A DNA stretch of 42,988 bases from Pseudomonadota bacterium (GCA_021821045.1 JAKACW010000035.1:1-42988), one strand, 5' to 3'. Positions 27,836-36,828 are shown, counted from the first letter of the stretch. The notes: generated by a model not told the origin, from the letters alone. Program-made: numbers and translations.

Positions 27836-28735
27836 GTGTCCAATTCCACACACACCCTGCTCATCGCCGAAGACGATCCGATGAATCTCGAATTGCTGCG
27901 CCGCCGATTGGACGGTCGTGGCTACGACATCATCTTCACGACCAACGGCCGCGAAGCGATCGACAAGATCAAGAAAGGACAGCACGAATTCAGCGCCATC
28001 ATTCTGGACCGCACCATGCCGGAAATGGACGGCATGCAAGTCCTGGCGTTTATCAAACAGGATCCGCGACTGCGCGACACCCCAGTCATATTGCAAACCG
28101 CCCTGGCCGACTCGCAAAGCATTACCGAAGGCATCGCTGCCGGCGCGTTTTACTATCTCACCAAGCCCTACAATAAAGAAGTGCTGGTTACGGTGGTCGA
28201 CTCCGCGGTCAACGACTACACGCGGACGAAGAAACTGCAGCAAGCCCTCGATGCGCGCCAACGAGGCCTGCGGCTGCTGCGCCAGGGACAATTCGGCTTT
28301 CGCACCTTGGAAGAAGCCAACGAACTGGCAACAACGCTGGCCAGCATGTGTCCCAAGCCGGACGCCGCGGTAAGCGGCATTTCGGAGTTACTCACCAACG
28401 CGGTCGAGCATGGCAATCTCGAAATCACTTATGAAGACAAGTCGGAGCTGCTGAAAGCGGGCCGATGGACCGACGAAATCGAACGCCGTTTGGCCGATCC
28501 GAAATACCGCGACCGTGTCGTTGAAGTCAGTTGGCAACGAAGCGGCGACGGCATCTGCATCAGAATCAAGGACCAGGGCAACGGATTCAAACCCGATGCC
28601 TACCTCAAGTTCGACCCGGCGCGGGCGACCCACAGCCACGGCCGCGGCATCGCCATGGCCATAATGCGTAGTTTCGACATGGTCGAATACCAAGGCAAGG
28701 GCAACGAGGTCGTCGCTTCCATTAGCGGCGCCTGA
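27836..28735 (+). CDS. Response regulator fused to an HATPase (anti-sigma-like) domain
   Basis: Residues 1-125 are a receiver with acidic D13-D14, phospho-acceptor D58 (IILDRTMPEMDG), T88 and K110 (YLTKPYNKE). After a linker, about 160-298 form an HATPase of RsbW-like type: N-box ELLTNAVEHGN (184-194), DQGNGF (246-251) and HGRGIAM (268-274). There is no histidine phosphorylation domain, so it is not a histidine kinase. It probably works as a phosphorylation-switched anti-sigma or partner-switch kinase. GTG start with AGGAA upstream. No anti-sigma-factor antagonist or sigma gene is adjacent. Confidence 0.88.
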   Translation: MSNSTHTLLIAEDDPMNLELLRRRLDGRGYDIIFTTNGREAIDKIKKGQHEFSAIILDRTMPEMDGMQVLAFIKQDPRLRDTPVILQTALADSQSITEGIAAGAFYYLTKPYNKEVLVTVVDSAVNDYTRTKKLQQALDARQRGLRLLRQGQFGFRTLEEANELATTLASMCPKPDAAVSGISELLTNAVEHGNLEITYEDKSELLKAGRWTDEIERRLADPKYRDRVVEVSWQRSGDGICIRIKDQGNGFKPDAYLKFDPARATHSHGRGIAMAIMRSFDMVEYQGKGNEVVASISGA

Positions 28736-28841
28736 ATCTTCCCTTGCGGTTCGCCGCACACAATAACAACGCGCCGCCAAGCTTGTTAACCCTCGGCGAA
28801 GCCAGTAACATTTTCCACCGTATGACGAAGGAGAACTATTG

Positions 28842-29447
28842 ATGACTGATCTGAATTCAAAACTTGCCGCAATCGCAATCGTTGGCGCATTGGTGCTCGG
28901 GGGCTGCGGCACGGTGGTGGAGCGCGTCGAAGTGGACGAGGTCCGCGACTTGAGCGGTGAATGGAACGACACCGACTCGCGGCTCGTCTCCGAGGAAATG
29001 ATCAAGGACGTGCTGGCCCATCCCTGGCTCGGCGAATTTCAGAGCGGAAAGGGAGCGCGCCCAGCGGTGATCGTCGGCGAGATTCGCAATCTCAGTCACG
29101 AGCATATCAACACCAAGACATTCGTCGCCGACATGGAGCGCGCGCTGATCAACTCGGCCAAGGTGGACTTTGTCGCCTCCAAGACCGAGCGCCAGGAAAT
29201 TCGCGAGGAACGCAGCGATCAGGAAGTTCACGCCCGCGAAGACACGCGCAAGGAAATGGGCCAGGAACTGGGCGCCGACTACATGCTCCAGGGCACGATC
29301 AACACAATCATCGATCAAGAAGGCAAGGAGTCCATTAAGTACTACCAGGTGGACTTGACGTTGATCAGCCTGGTTGACAATCGCAAAGTCTGGGTCGGAC
29401 AAAAGAAAGTCAAGAAATTCGTCAAGAAGGGCGCGCTGCGACTGTAA
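28842..29447 (+). CDS. LpoB-like penicillin-binding-protein activator lipoprotein
   Basis: A 201-aa lipoprotein (signal ending LGGC, lipidated C22) of the LpoB family. LpoB sits in the outer membrane and stimulates PBP1b. Typical features are the ARPAVIVGEIRN strand, FVADMERALINSAKVDFV, ELGADYMLQGTINT and the C-terminal W-V-G-Q-K-K. The ATG at 28842 has GAAGGAG upstream; a TTG directly before it is less likely. The next gene, 22 bases on, is a COG3014 lipoprotein, a pairing seen in other gammaproteobacteria. Confidence 0.82.
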   Translation: MTDLNSKLAAIAIVGALVLGGCGTVVERVEVDEVRDLSGEWNDTDSRLVSEEMIKDVLAHPWLGEFQSGKGARPAVIVGEIRNLSHEHINTKTFVADMERALINSAKVDFVASKTERQEIREERSDQEVHAREDTRKEMGQELGADYMLQGTINTIIDQEGKESIKYYQVDLTLISLVDNRKVWVGQKKVKKFVKKGALRL

Positions 29448-29469
29448 ACGCAGACATAAGGTGTGATTC

Positions 29470-30822
29470 ATGACAAGGGCGGACGTTTCACGCCTTCGCC
29501 TGGTGACGTGGGTCGGCACGCTGTGTGCGTCGCTCCTCGGACTGGCGGGCTGCGTCACCTACACGGACGCCACCTATCAGGTCGAACTCAACGTCGCCGC
29601 CAATCATCCGGACTTGGCGCTCCAGGCCTTGGAGCGCCAGTCCAAGTTCTCCCGTGACACGGTTCTCTACCAACTCAATCGCGCCATGTTGCTGCGGCAA
29701 ACCGGCGACTACGCCGGGAGCAACGCCAGCTTCGAAATCGCCAAGCGGGAAATCGACAAACGCAGCGCCATTAGCCTGACCGAGCAAGCCGGATCGCTGG
29801 TCGTCAGCGAGGCGCTGAAAAGCTACGCGGGCGAGGATTTCGAACGCGCCCTGATTCACCTTTACGCCGCATTGAACTATTTGCAGCTGGGGGAGCGCGA
29901 TTCAGCCCGTGTCGAAGCCCTGCAGGTCGATCTGTTCCTGTCCGAATTGGCCAAGAAAAAATCCGACACCCCGCACATCTATCGCGAAGATGCCTTCTGC
30001 CGCTATTTGGCCGGCATGATTTACGAGGAACTGGGTGAATGGAGCGACGCGCTGATCTCCTATCGCAAGGCCTATGAGGCCTATGAAAAATACGCCGTCA
30101 CTTTCGGCGTCGAGACGCCCAGCTTTCTCAAAGAAGATCTTGTCCGGCTTACTGACCGCGTCGGCATTACCGACGAGCACAAAAAGTATGTTGAGGAATT
30201 CAAACTGGGCGATTGGCAAACGGTAGCGCAACGGCAGGAGATGGGCGAGGTCGTTGTCGTCGTCCATAACGGCCTGGCGCCCATCAAACGCAGCCGGGTC
30301 GCCCGCGTCATCGATCCCGGCTCCGGCCAATTGATCAGCATCGCCCTTCCCGATTACCAGGATCGTTATGATCCCGTGCACAAAATCGTAGTCGACATCG
30401 ACGGCCGATCCGTCGCCGCCGAGCCGGCACAGAACATCAACGCCATCGCCCACCGGACTCTGGAAATGCGTTTGCCCGCCCTTACCGCCAAGGCCATCGC
30501 TCGCGCCGTGGTCAAGTACAACTTGACTCGACAGGCACAGCACAACCAAGGGGATCTCGCCGGCTTCATCACCAATGTGGCGGGCGCTCTCACGGAGATT
30601 GCCGATACGCGCAGCTGGATCACTCTGCCTCAAACGATATATATTGCCCGTGTGCCCATCGCCGCCGGGAACCACCACGCGGCCGTCAAACTCTATGGCG
30701 CGGGGGGTACGTTGCTGGAAAGCCGGGCATTCTCGCCGGTGGACGTGAGGACGGGCCGCAAAACCTATCTCGAGCACCATTGGGTAAGTTCTCAAAGTTT
30801 GCGAACGAGGCCACTTCGATGA
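29470..30822 (+). CDS. COG3014-family lipoprotein with TPR-like repeats
   Basis: A 450-aa lipoprotein (LLGLAGC, lipidated C28). Residues about 45-215 are TPR-like ([57 protein letters not shown]), and about 245-430 form a beta-rich domain. I recognise it as COG3014, often found beside LpoB-like genes. It may help LpoB act on peptidoglycan synthases, but its biochemical role is not known. The stop overlaps the following ATG (ATGA). Confidence 0.75.
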   Translation: MTRADVSRLRLVTWVGTLCASLLGLAGCVTYTDATYQVELNVAANHPDLALQALERQSKFSRDTVLYQLNRAMLLRQTGDYAGSNASFEIAKREIDKRSAISLTEQAGSLVVSEALKSYAGEDFERALIHLYAALNYLQLGERDSARVEALQVDLFLSELAKKKSDTPHIYREDAFCRYLAGMIYEELGEWSDALISYRKAYEAYEKYAVTFGVETPSFLKEDLVRLTDRVGITDEHKKYVEEFKLGDWQTVAQRQEMGEVVVVVHNGLAPIKRSRVARVIDPGSGQLISIALPDYQDRYDPVHKIVVDIDGRSVAAEPAQNINAIAHRTLEMRLPALTAKAIARAVVKYNLTRQAQHNQGDLAGFITNVAGALTEIADTRSWITLPQTIYIARVPIAAGNHHAAVKLYGAGGTLLESRAFSPVDVRTGRKTYLEHHWVSSQSLRTRPLR

Positions 30823-31217
30823 CAGACGTGAGCGCGTTGAATCCATGCATTACTTGCGGCGCATGTTGCGCCTTTTTCCGGGCCAGCTTTTATTGGACGG
30901 AAGCCGATGAGCAAACGGGGGGCACCGTGCCCGCCCATTTAACCGAACCACTTACCCCTCACTTGGTCGCCATGAAAGGCACCACAACCGCCGCGCCGCG
31001 CTGCGTCTGCCTTCAAGGCGCGATTGGCGAACAAGTTCACTGCTCTATCTACCCGCAGCGCTCCTCGACGTGCCGCGAATTTCCCTACAGCGGCGAGAAC
31101 GGTCAGCCCAACGAGCGCTGCGACAAAGCGCGTGCCGCCTGGGGACTGCCGCCGCTGATTACGCCCAGTCCCAGCCCGGTCGAACCCGACAGCCCGGCGC
31201 CGCCGCGCGCGGCATAA
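30819..31217 (+). CDS. YkgJ-family cysteine cluster protein
   Basis: A 132-aa cytoplasmic protein with a zinc- or iron-chelating Cys cluster. Cysteines are C10, C13, C16 and C17 ([10 protein letters not shown]), followed by [19 protein letters not shown] and NERC. The ATG at 30819 overlaps the previous stop by four bases; the upstream open frame is not coding. It is last in the LpoB-like/COG3014 operon, which is an unexpected partner for it. Function unknown; a metal-binding or metallation role is usual for the family. Confidence 0.82.
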   Translation: MTDVSALNPCITCGACCAFFRASFYWTEADEQTGGTVPAHLTEPLTPHLVAMKGTTTAAPRCVCLQGAIGEQVHCSIYPQRSSTCREFPYSGENGQPNERCDKARAAWGLPPLITPSPSPVEPDSPAPPRAA

Positions 31218-31393
31218 CTCATCCCGGCACGCTTTCTCCAGAGAATCCACCAGTTAGCAAATCCGCTCGGCCTACCGTCAGAAAATGGTCAGCCACACTT
31301 TCAAAGCAGACCAGCGGCCTGGTCTCCATTAGCATTGTATTAACTTCTAAAAGGCGATTTAAGCGCCTGATCTGCCGTTAAAGAAATCCCTCT

Positions 31394-31418
31394 GCACGCT
31401 CGCTAACTCCTAGCGTGC
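31394..31418. other. Hairpin upstream of the PstS-like gene
   Basis: GCACGCT (31394-31400) and AGCGTGC (31412-31418) pair perfectly across 11 bases. There is no T-run. It could be a leader structure of the PstS-like mRNA or an operator; the rest of the gap from 31218 shows nothing else clear. Confidence 0.35.
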
Positions 31419-31465
31419 GGCCAAGTGCCATCTGCTTGCGCTATCAAAACATCAGGAAGACCACT

Positions 31466-32347
31466 ATGAACAACAACACTGCACAAAATCTGATCAAGAC
31501 CTGCTCGCGGTTCTTGGTCGTTGTTCTGTTGGGGCTCGGCCCCGCCAGTAACACGCTCGCGCTGGACAACCAAGATGCGATCGTCGGGGCGGGCGAAGAT
31601 TTCTCCTACGTCATCTTCGACATGCTCAAGAAAGAGTTGGAAGAAAAGTCGAACCGCCGCATTACCCTCTTCGGTAAGAATTCAACCCTGGGCGTAGGCT
31701 GCAATGCCGGCATCAAAATGGCCAAGATGAACGCGCCGGGCCGAGAAACGTTTGGTTTCGTGTGCTGCCCATTGGATCAAGAAGAAATCGACAAAGAGGG
31801 GTTGATCGTCTACCCGCTCGCCATCGAGCCGATCATGATCATCGTCAACGAAAGCAACCCCGTCGACAATCTGACCTCGCAGCAGGTGCGCGACATCTTC
31901 GCCGGGAAGATCACCAATTGGCGCGAAGTCGGTGGCAACAACTTGCCCATCGTGGTGGTCACGCGATTGCACTGCAAACAGCGCCCCGGCAACTGGAAAA
32001 CCATTCTCCCCGACGAAAAAGCATTCCGTCAGGACCGCATCAGCCTTAAGAGCGCGGACGAGCGTGCGGAGCAGCTCCGCAAATTCCCTGGTGCCGTCGC
32101 TCATGCGGGAACAACGCGCGAATTCAACATGGACGACCCGATCAAGATCGTGCGCATCGACGGAATGCTGCCCACCGCGCAAAATCTGAAGGATAAAAAG
32201 TACCCGTTCTTCCGCCCGCTCTCGGCAGTAACCAACCGTCAGCCCAGCGCCGACGTGCTGACCATCATCAAGGGTGTGCAGGAAGGCGAATCTTTCGAGA
32301 AGGTCACCAAGCGCTACCAACTGCTGCCGGCGAAATTGGTTCAATAA
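31466..32347 (+). CDS. PstS-like periplasmic substrate-binding protein
   Basis: A 293-aa protein with a signal peptide (about 1-31, ending TLA-LDNQ) and the PBP_like_2 fold of phosphate-binding proteins: DQEEIDKEGLIVYPLAIEPI, TSQQVRDIFAGKITNWREVGG, VVTRLHC. The usual phosphate-binding serine/threonine loop near the N-terminus is replaced by FGKNSTLGVGCN. The ligand may thus not be phosphate. There is no pst transporter beside it. ATG with AGGAAG upstream. A strong terminator follows. It is convergent with a sensor kinase that also has a periplasmic binding-protein-like domain, so a joint sensing role is possible but unproven. Confidence 0.8.
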   Translation: MNNNTAQNLIKTCSRFLVVVLLGLGPASNTLALDNQDAIVGAGEDFSYVIFDMLKKELEEKSNRRITLFGKNSTLGVGCNAGIKMAKMNAPGRETFGFVCCPLDQEEIDKEGLIVYPLAIEPIMIIVNESNPVDNLTSQQVRDIFAGKITNWREVGGNNLPIVVVTRLHCKQRPGNWKTILPDEKAFRQDRISLKSADERAEQLRKFPGAVAHAGTTREFNMDDPIKIVRIDGMLPTAQNLKDKKYPFFRPLSAVTNRQPSADVLTIIKGVQEGESFEKVTKRYQLLPAKLVQ

Positions 32348-32374
32348 TCGACGCCAGCTAGGCTTTTCATCAAG

Positions 32375-32405
32375 CGGCGCGGCATGACAAATGCCGCGCC
32401 GTTTT
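32375..32405 (+). terminator. Rho-independent terminator after the PstS-like gene
   Basis: An 11-bp perfect GC-rich stem (CGGCGCGGCAT at 32375-32385 with ATGCCGCGCCG at 32391-32401), loop GACAA, then TTTT at 32402-32405. It ends the plus-strand gene and insulates it from the convergent sensor kinase. Confidence 0.9.
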
Positions 32406-32408
32406 GCG

Positions 32409-34301
32409 TTACGACGCCAACGTAAAGAAGAACGTGCTGCCTTTGTCCGGATCGGACTCCGCCCAAATTCGACCGCCGTGCCGTGTAATCACGCGCGCCG
32501 CGGTGGCCAAGCCAATGCCCGTGCCGGGAAACTCCGCCAGCGTGTGCAGGCGCTGAAACGGCTGGAACAACTTGTCGACGTATTTCATGTCGAAACCCAC
32601 GCCGTTGTCCCGCACGAAATATACCCTGCCCTTGTCGCCCGCCATGGAGCCGAACTCGATGCGGGCCGCTTGGCGCTTACCCGTGTACTTCCATGCGTTA
32701 CCCAAGAGATTGCTCAGTGCAACTTCCATCAGACGTGGGTCGCAATTTGCGGTCAATCCGGGCGCGATGATGACCTCGACGTCGCCGCGCTCCGGCGAGT
32801 GATGGCGCAGCTCCTCGACGATCTTTGAGCACAGTCCGCTCAAGTCCACCGACTGGCGGCACATCTCAAGGCGCGTAATGCGCGAAAGCATCAATATGTC
32901 GTCGATGAGCTGCGCCATATGCTGTGCCCCGCGGCGAATGCGCCGAAGATAATCCCGACCGATGTCATCCAGCTTGTCGCTGTACTCCGAGAGCAGCAAT
33001 TGGCTGAACCCATCGATACCGCGCAGCGGCGCCCGCAGATCATGGGAAACCGAATAGGAAAACGACTCGATTTCCTGTTTGGCCGCGGTCAGCGATGCCG
33101 TGCGTTCCGCCACCATAGTCTCAAGGTTGTCACGATGGCGGCACACCTCCGCCTCCGCTCGATGGCGGGCCTTGATCTGAAAAACCAAGTAGATAATCAA
33201 CAGCAGCAGCATCGACACGAACCCAACCGCCAACCAGACTTCTCGGGCATACTGGTCCACAATCGACGCTGGCTTGAACAAGATCACGGCGTCGGCCGGG
33301 AGACGCCGCTCGGAAATATCGAACCGCTTGAGCGCGGGAAAGTTGAACATATAACGGTTGGGACTTTCGCTGAGCACCTTGAACGACTCGACCGGCGCTC
33401 CCGCCAGCATCCTCTCCACCATCAGCGCCGCCTGCCGCCCCTGCTCTTCGAAGCTCACCACGTGACCGCCCAAGGCACCGGCAATGACATCATGCTCGCG
33501 CAATGCAAACACCGGCACCGAGGTGTTGCGTTCAAACAGCTCGAAAACGTCCTCGAGACTCAGCACGATGCCCATCCGGTCCCGAAACGACGACAAGCGC
33601 ATCACGATGGAATCCTGCTGCAAGCCGCGCAGCCGGTAGACCAATTCCTCCCACGTCAGCGCGCCCAAATGAAGCTCGAGAAAGGCAAGATCGGGAAAAT
33701 CGTCCGCCACCTGCCTCACCGAATCAAGATCGCTTCTGCCGCTTTCGGTATCGTCAACAACCAAGTAGACGCGTTTCAAGCCGGGCCGCAACCGACGCGC
33801 GAGACGCAGCGTTTCGTCCACTGTAATGGCCTCCACCACCCCGGTGACTCCCGGATCGTTAGCCGCTTGAAGGGCTTTGGCCTTGTTGTTCACGCCGAGA
33901 AAAATAAGCGGCGCGTTGCGAAAGAGCGTGGCGCGATGGGCGGTCGCGAACTCGAATGCGATATCGTCCGCGGCCAACACGACATCGTAAGGAGCACGCG
34001 TCGCCAGTTTATGGCGCAGCAGGCTCGAGAAATTCTCCAAGTGCTGCGCGTCCGAATGGCGCTTGGCGTCCATGAACTCGAAGTCAATTGTCAGTTTGTA
34101 TTTATCGAGCACTGATCGAACGCCGCGCATCACAGGATCGGTCGTAGGAAAGGTCAGATGGTAGGAATACAACAGCAAGACGCGCTTGTGGGACCAGTCC
34201 GCAGACCATGCCGCGCTCGACCACACGGTCAGAACCGCCGCGAAACACGCCGCCCAGAGCAGGCCATTGGACCATCGGGATGTAGTTGTTGGCATCGTCA
34301 T
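32409..34301 (-). CDS. Sensor histidine kinase with periplasmic binding-protein-like sensor
   Basis: Signal peptide (about 10-33), then a periplasmic ABC-substrate-binding-like domain to about residue 350 (HKRVLLLYSYHLTFPTTDP; YDVVLAADDIAFEFA; APLIFLGVNN), one membrane segment (about 355-378), a short coiled coil, HisKA (SFSYSVSHDLRAPLRGIDG) and HATPase (LLGNAWKYTG, DNGVGFD, GTGIGLA). About 630 aa. The sensor domain resembles COG2984-type ligand-binding proteins. There is no response regulator next to it, so it is an orphan or works with a distant one. The start is uncertain: GTG at 34328, ATG at 34301 or 34295, none with a good ribosome binding site. Confidence 0.87.
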   Translation of the reverse strand: MTMPTTTSRWSNGLLWAACFAAVLTVWSSAAWSADWSHKRVLLLYSYHLTFPTTDPVMRGVRSVLDKYKLTIDFEFMDAKRHSDAQHLENFSSLLRHKLATRAPYDVVLAADDIAFEFATAHRATLFRNAPLIFLGVNNKAKALQAANDPGVTGVVEAITVDETLRLARRLRPGLKRVYLVVDDTESGRSDLDSVRQVADDFPDLAFLELHLGALTWEELVYRLRGLQQDSIVMRLSSFRDRMGIVLSLEDVFELFERNTSVPVFALREHDVIAGALGGHVVSFEEQGRQAALMVERMLAGAPVESFKVLSESPNRYMFNFPALKRFDISERRLPADAVILFKPASIVDQYAREVWLAVGFVSMLLLLIIYLVFQIKARHRAEAEVCRHRDNLETMVAERTASLTAAKQEIESFSYSVSHDLRAPLRGIDGFSQLLLSEYSDKLDDIGRDYLRRIRRGAQHMAQLIDDILMLSRITRLEMCRQSVDLSGLCSKIVEELRHHSPERGDVEVIIAPGLTANCDPRLMEVALSNLLGNAWKYTGKRQAARIEFGSMAGDKGRVYFVRDNGVGFDMKYVDKLFQPFQRLHTLAEFPGTGIGLATAARVITRHGGRIWAESDPDKGSTFFFTLAS

Positions 34302-34505
34302 TTTCGATTGCCGCGACGGTGCGGCCACACGCAGCGAAGTTTACATTAGAATTTTCGCAACTATTCAAATAGCAGTGGTTTTCATTTCAGAAAAACTCCA
34401 TGCCAGCGCGCCGGATTACGTCGGAAAAGCCCGCGGGGCCGACATTCCCCTGCCTCTGCTATGCTCCGCCCCGAGAACCTCAACGCACGCCATGACGGAG
34501 GAGCC

Positions 34506-34886
34506 ATGAACATCAAGCAATCAATCGTTTCCTGCCTAGCCGCACTTGTCCTCAGTTGCACGACGCTCACCTGGGCCGCGCCGCTAACCCCAGGCGCCGG
34601 CGGCGGCCCGTGCGCAGACGACATCAAACGCCTGTGCGCCGACGTGCGCGGCGGACGCAATGTTGCACAATGCTTGAACGAACACGACGCCGACGTCTCC
34701 GACGCCTGCAAGGCGCATCAAAAAATGGTCGTCGAAAAGGGCAAGACCTTCATGCAGGCCTGCCGCGGCGACATCCAAAATTTGTGCAAAGACGTCAAAC
34801 CCGGCGAAGGCCGCACCTGGACCTGCATCAAGTCGCGCGAAGCCGATCTTTCCGGGGACTGCAAGGAATTCGTAACGGGTCAATAG
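34506..34886 (+). CDS. Secreted cysteine-rich repeat protein (GLG1-like repeats)
   Basis: A 126-aa protein with a signal peptide (about 1-24, ending TWAAP) followed by two repeats with four cysteines each: C36, C44, C56, C68 and C86, C94, C107, C119. The spacing is C-x7-C-x11/12-C-x11-C, and the two repeats are offset by 50 residues. This matches the Cys-rich repeat family first named from the Golgi protein GLG1, also found in bacteria. All cysteines are likely disulfide-bonded in the periplasm. ATG with GGAGGAG upstream. Function unknown. Confidence 0.8.
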   Translation: MNIKQSIVSCLAALVLSCTTLTWAAPLTPGAGGGPCADDIKRLCADVRGGRNVAQCLNEHDADVSDACKAHQKMVVEKGKTFMQACRGDIQNLCKDVKPGEGRTWTCIKSREADLSGDCKEFVTGQ

Positions 34887-34947
34887 TTCGCCCCGGCGCC
34901 CACGGAACTTTTTCGCATCTGTTCGTCTAATGCCGTGCAAACGTATG

Positions 34948-34968
34948 CTACGGCGCGCCGCGCCGTAG
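34948..34968 (+). terminator. GC-rich hairpin after the cysteine-rich gene
   Basis: CTACGGCGC (34948-34956) and GCGCCGTAG (34960-34968) form a perfect 9-bp stem with a 3-base loop. No T-run follows, so it may be a weak terminator or an mRNA-end stabiliser. Confidence 0.45.
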
Positions 34969-35033
34969 CGACACTCTTAATAGCCTTATTCGTTCTTATG
35001 GCTTTTGCTTTGCTTCTATAGGAGGTAAGAACT

Positions 35034-35345
35034 ATGAGCACCAATATCGCCGTTATCAGAAACGTTCGTCCGCTTGGCCGAGCCTTGGAATCCACTCTCT
35101 ACCTCGGCGTGGCGGCGGGGTTGATCGGTCATATCTTCTTCGTGCAAGGAACCGTCGATTACGTCAATTCCGCCTTGGTCATCCTCGGCGCGGCGTTCGG
35201 CTTCCTTGCATCGTGGGGAATAACGCCGATCGCGGATGCGCTGCGTGCAGTGCCCCGTGACGCGCACACGGCGGACATCTTCCAATTTGCTGGCCGCGCA
35301 ACCGAGCAAGCCCGCGATGGGGACAACACGCGCCGAGCGGCGTAA
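35034..35345 (+). CDS. Small two-helix membrane protein, unknown function
   Basis: A 103-aa protein with two likely membrane segments (about 20-38, TLYLGVAAGLIGHIFF, and about 43-62, VNSALVILGAAFGFLASWG) and a hydrophilic, charged C-terminus. The ribosome binding site ATAGGAGGTAAG is excellent, which supports a real, well-translated gene. I do not recognise the family. It is monocistronic, with hairpins on both sides. Confidence 0.7.
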   Translation: MSTNIAVIRNVRPLGRALESTLYLGVAAGLIGHIFFVQGTVDYVNSALVILGAAFGFLASWGITPIADALRAVPRDAHTADIFQFAGRATEQARDGDNTRRAA

Positions 35346-35385
35346 TCAACGTCACGCATCAATGGCGCGCGCCGACTGAAGGCGT

Positions 35386-35419
35386 GGTCCCGCGCTTTGG
35401 CGCGGGACCGCCGTATTTT
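35386..35419 (+). terminator. Rho-independent terminator
   Basis: GGTCCCGCGC (35386-35395) and GCGCGGGACC (35400-35409) form a perfect 10-bp stem with loop TTTG; a short T-run (TTTT at 35415-35418) follows after GCCGTA. It ends the small membrane-protein gene before the racemase gene. Confidence 0.75.
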
Positions 35420-35485
35420 CCCGTATTTGTGATCTACGGCCCTTTCGGTGAGTATTAGGCCCTCAAACCACGATTGGGGGAGATC

Positions 35486-36730
35486 ATGCAAACAACAACA
35501 ATAAACAAATCAGTGCTTGCCATCGCCGTCGCGAGCGCGCTCACGGGTTACGCCGTTCCGGCAACGGTCTCGGCCGAAGCCTTTCCCGCCGCGGCATTGG
35601 TTTCGGCGCAAGACTACAACACCTGGCTCGAAATCAGCGCCGCCAGCTTCGAGAACAATCTGAACATCGTGCGCAATCGGATCGTCGGCCGGAACACGGC
35701 TGTCTGTGCCGTGATGAAAGCGGATGCCTACGGGCACAGCATCGGTTTGTTGATTCCATCCGTGATCAAACTCGGCATCGACCGCGTGTGCATCGCCAAC
35801 AACAGCGAAGCGCGCATCGCCCGCGAAAAAGGCTTCACCGGCAAACTCATCCGCATCCGCATTGCCTCCCTCGACGAGATGGAAGAAGCCCTGGCGTATG
35901 ATGTCGAGGAAATGGCGGGCACATTGGCCCTCGCACAGTCGTTGTCGGATCTGGGCAAGAAACAGCAGCGCAACATCAAGGTTCACCTCAACCTCAACTC
36001 GGGCGGCATGAGCCGCAGCGGCCTGGAAGTGGACACCGCCATCGGCATGCGCGACGCGCGGACGCTGCTGCAACTGCCAAACATCCAGCTGGTCGGCATC
36101 ATGACCCACTTCCCCGACGAAACCGTCGAGGGGGTGCAGGCCGGTGTGAACAAGTTCCTGGAGGAAGCGCAATGGATCTTGGATACCGGCAAGCTCGACC
36201 GCAAGAACGTGATGCTGCACAGCGCCAACACTTACGCCACCGTTAACGTGCCGGAATCCCATTTGGACATGGTGCGCGTCGGTTCGATTTTGTACGGCAT
36301 GAACGCGCCGAACATCGAGGGCTTGAAGCCCGTCATGTCGATGAAGACCCGCGTCGGCAGCGTGCACAATTTCAAAAAGGGCGACACCGTGGTGTACGAT
36401 CGCACCTTCACCCTGCAACGCGACTCCCAACTGGCCAACCTCGCCGTGGGCTATAGCGACGGCTACAACCGCTCGTTCTCCAATCGCACCCAAGTGCTGA
36501 TACGCGGCAAGCGTTATCCGGTGGTCGGCAAGATCACCATGAATACGGTGATGGTCGACGTTACCGGCTCCGGCGTGCAGCCGGGCGATGAGGCGGTGTT
36601 GCTGGGCAGCCAAGGCGATGACGCCATCACCATGAGCGAACTGATGGCGGCGTCGTATACGTTTTACGGCGAGTTTTTCATGAACGTGGGGGGCAGCAAC
36701 CCGAAGATTTTGGCGCGCGACGGCAAGTAG
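35486..36730 (+). CDS. bsr: Periplasmic broad-specificity amino-acid racemase (Bsr type)
   Basis: Alanine-racemase fold with a Sec signal peptide (about 1-30, ending TVSA-EA), which separates it from the cytoplasmic alanine racemase. PLP lysine K78 is in AVMKADAYGHS; other family motifs are NLNSGGMSRSGLE, LHSANTYAT, MVRVGSILYGMNAP and the catalytic-tyrosine region VGYSDGYNRSFSN. Enzymes of this type make D-Met, D-Leu, D-Arg and others in the periplasm, which alter peptidoglycan and inhibit neighbours. Length 414 aa. The ATG at 35486 has GGGGGAG upstream. Monocistronic. Confidence 0.9.
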   Translation: MQTTTINKSVLAIAVASALTGYAVPATVSAEAFPAAALVSAQDYNTWLEISAASFENNLNIVRNRIVGRNTAVCAVMKADAYGHSIGLLIPSVIKLGIDRVCIANNSEARIAREKGFTGKLIRIRIASLDEMEEALAYDVEEMAGTLALAQSLSDLGKKQQRNIKVHLNLNSGGMSRSGLEVDTAIGMRDARTLLQLPNIQLVGIMTHFPDETVEGVQAGVNKFLEEAQWILDTGKLDRKNVMLHSANTYATVNVPESHLDMVRVGSILYGMNAPNIEGLKPVMSMKTRVGSVHNFKKGDTVVYDRTFTLQRDSQLANLAVGYSDGYNRSFSNRTQVLIRGKRYPVVGKITMNTVMVDVTGSGVQPGDEAVLLGSQGDDAITMSELMAASYTFYGEFFMNVGGSNPKILARDGK

Positions 36731-36756
36731 CGCGAAAACGACGCTCCGCATAAGTA

Positions 36757-36774
36757 TTTCTCATATAAAAGAAA
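36757..36774. promoter_or_regulatory. Putative HipB operator 1
   Basis: TTTC-N10-GAAA palindrome (TTTC at 36757-36760, GAAA at 36771-36774), extended to TATTTC/GAAATA. It is the most upstream of three copies at a spacing of 50-51 bases. Confidence 0.55.
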
Positions 36775-36807
36775 TATTAGACCCCTTCTGATTGCGCAGC
36801 ACTATTA

Positions 36808-36825
36808 TTTCGCCAAAAAAAGAAA
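36808..36825. promoter_or_regulatory. Putative HipB operator 2
   Basis: TTTC-N10-GAAA palindrome with centre GCCAAAAAAA, just upstream of the -35 box at 36829. Same 18-base layout as the copies at 36757 and 36858. Confidence 0.6.
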
Positions 36826-36828
36826 TTA

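Noticed and set aside
31466..32347. True phosphate-binding PstS of a pst operon
   Set aside because: No pstCAB or phoU nearby, and the phosphate-binding loop is not conserved, so only PstS-like is supported.
32919..34115. 398-codon open frame opposite the sensor kinase
   Set aside because: Antisense shadow; the kinase motifs are on the minus strand.
35510..36751. 413-codon open frame opposite the racemase
   Set aside because: His/Val/Ala-rich antisense shadow without ribosome binding site; the plus-strand racemase is clear.
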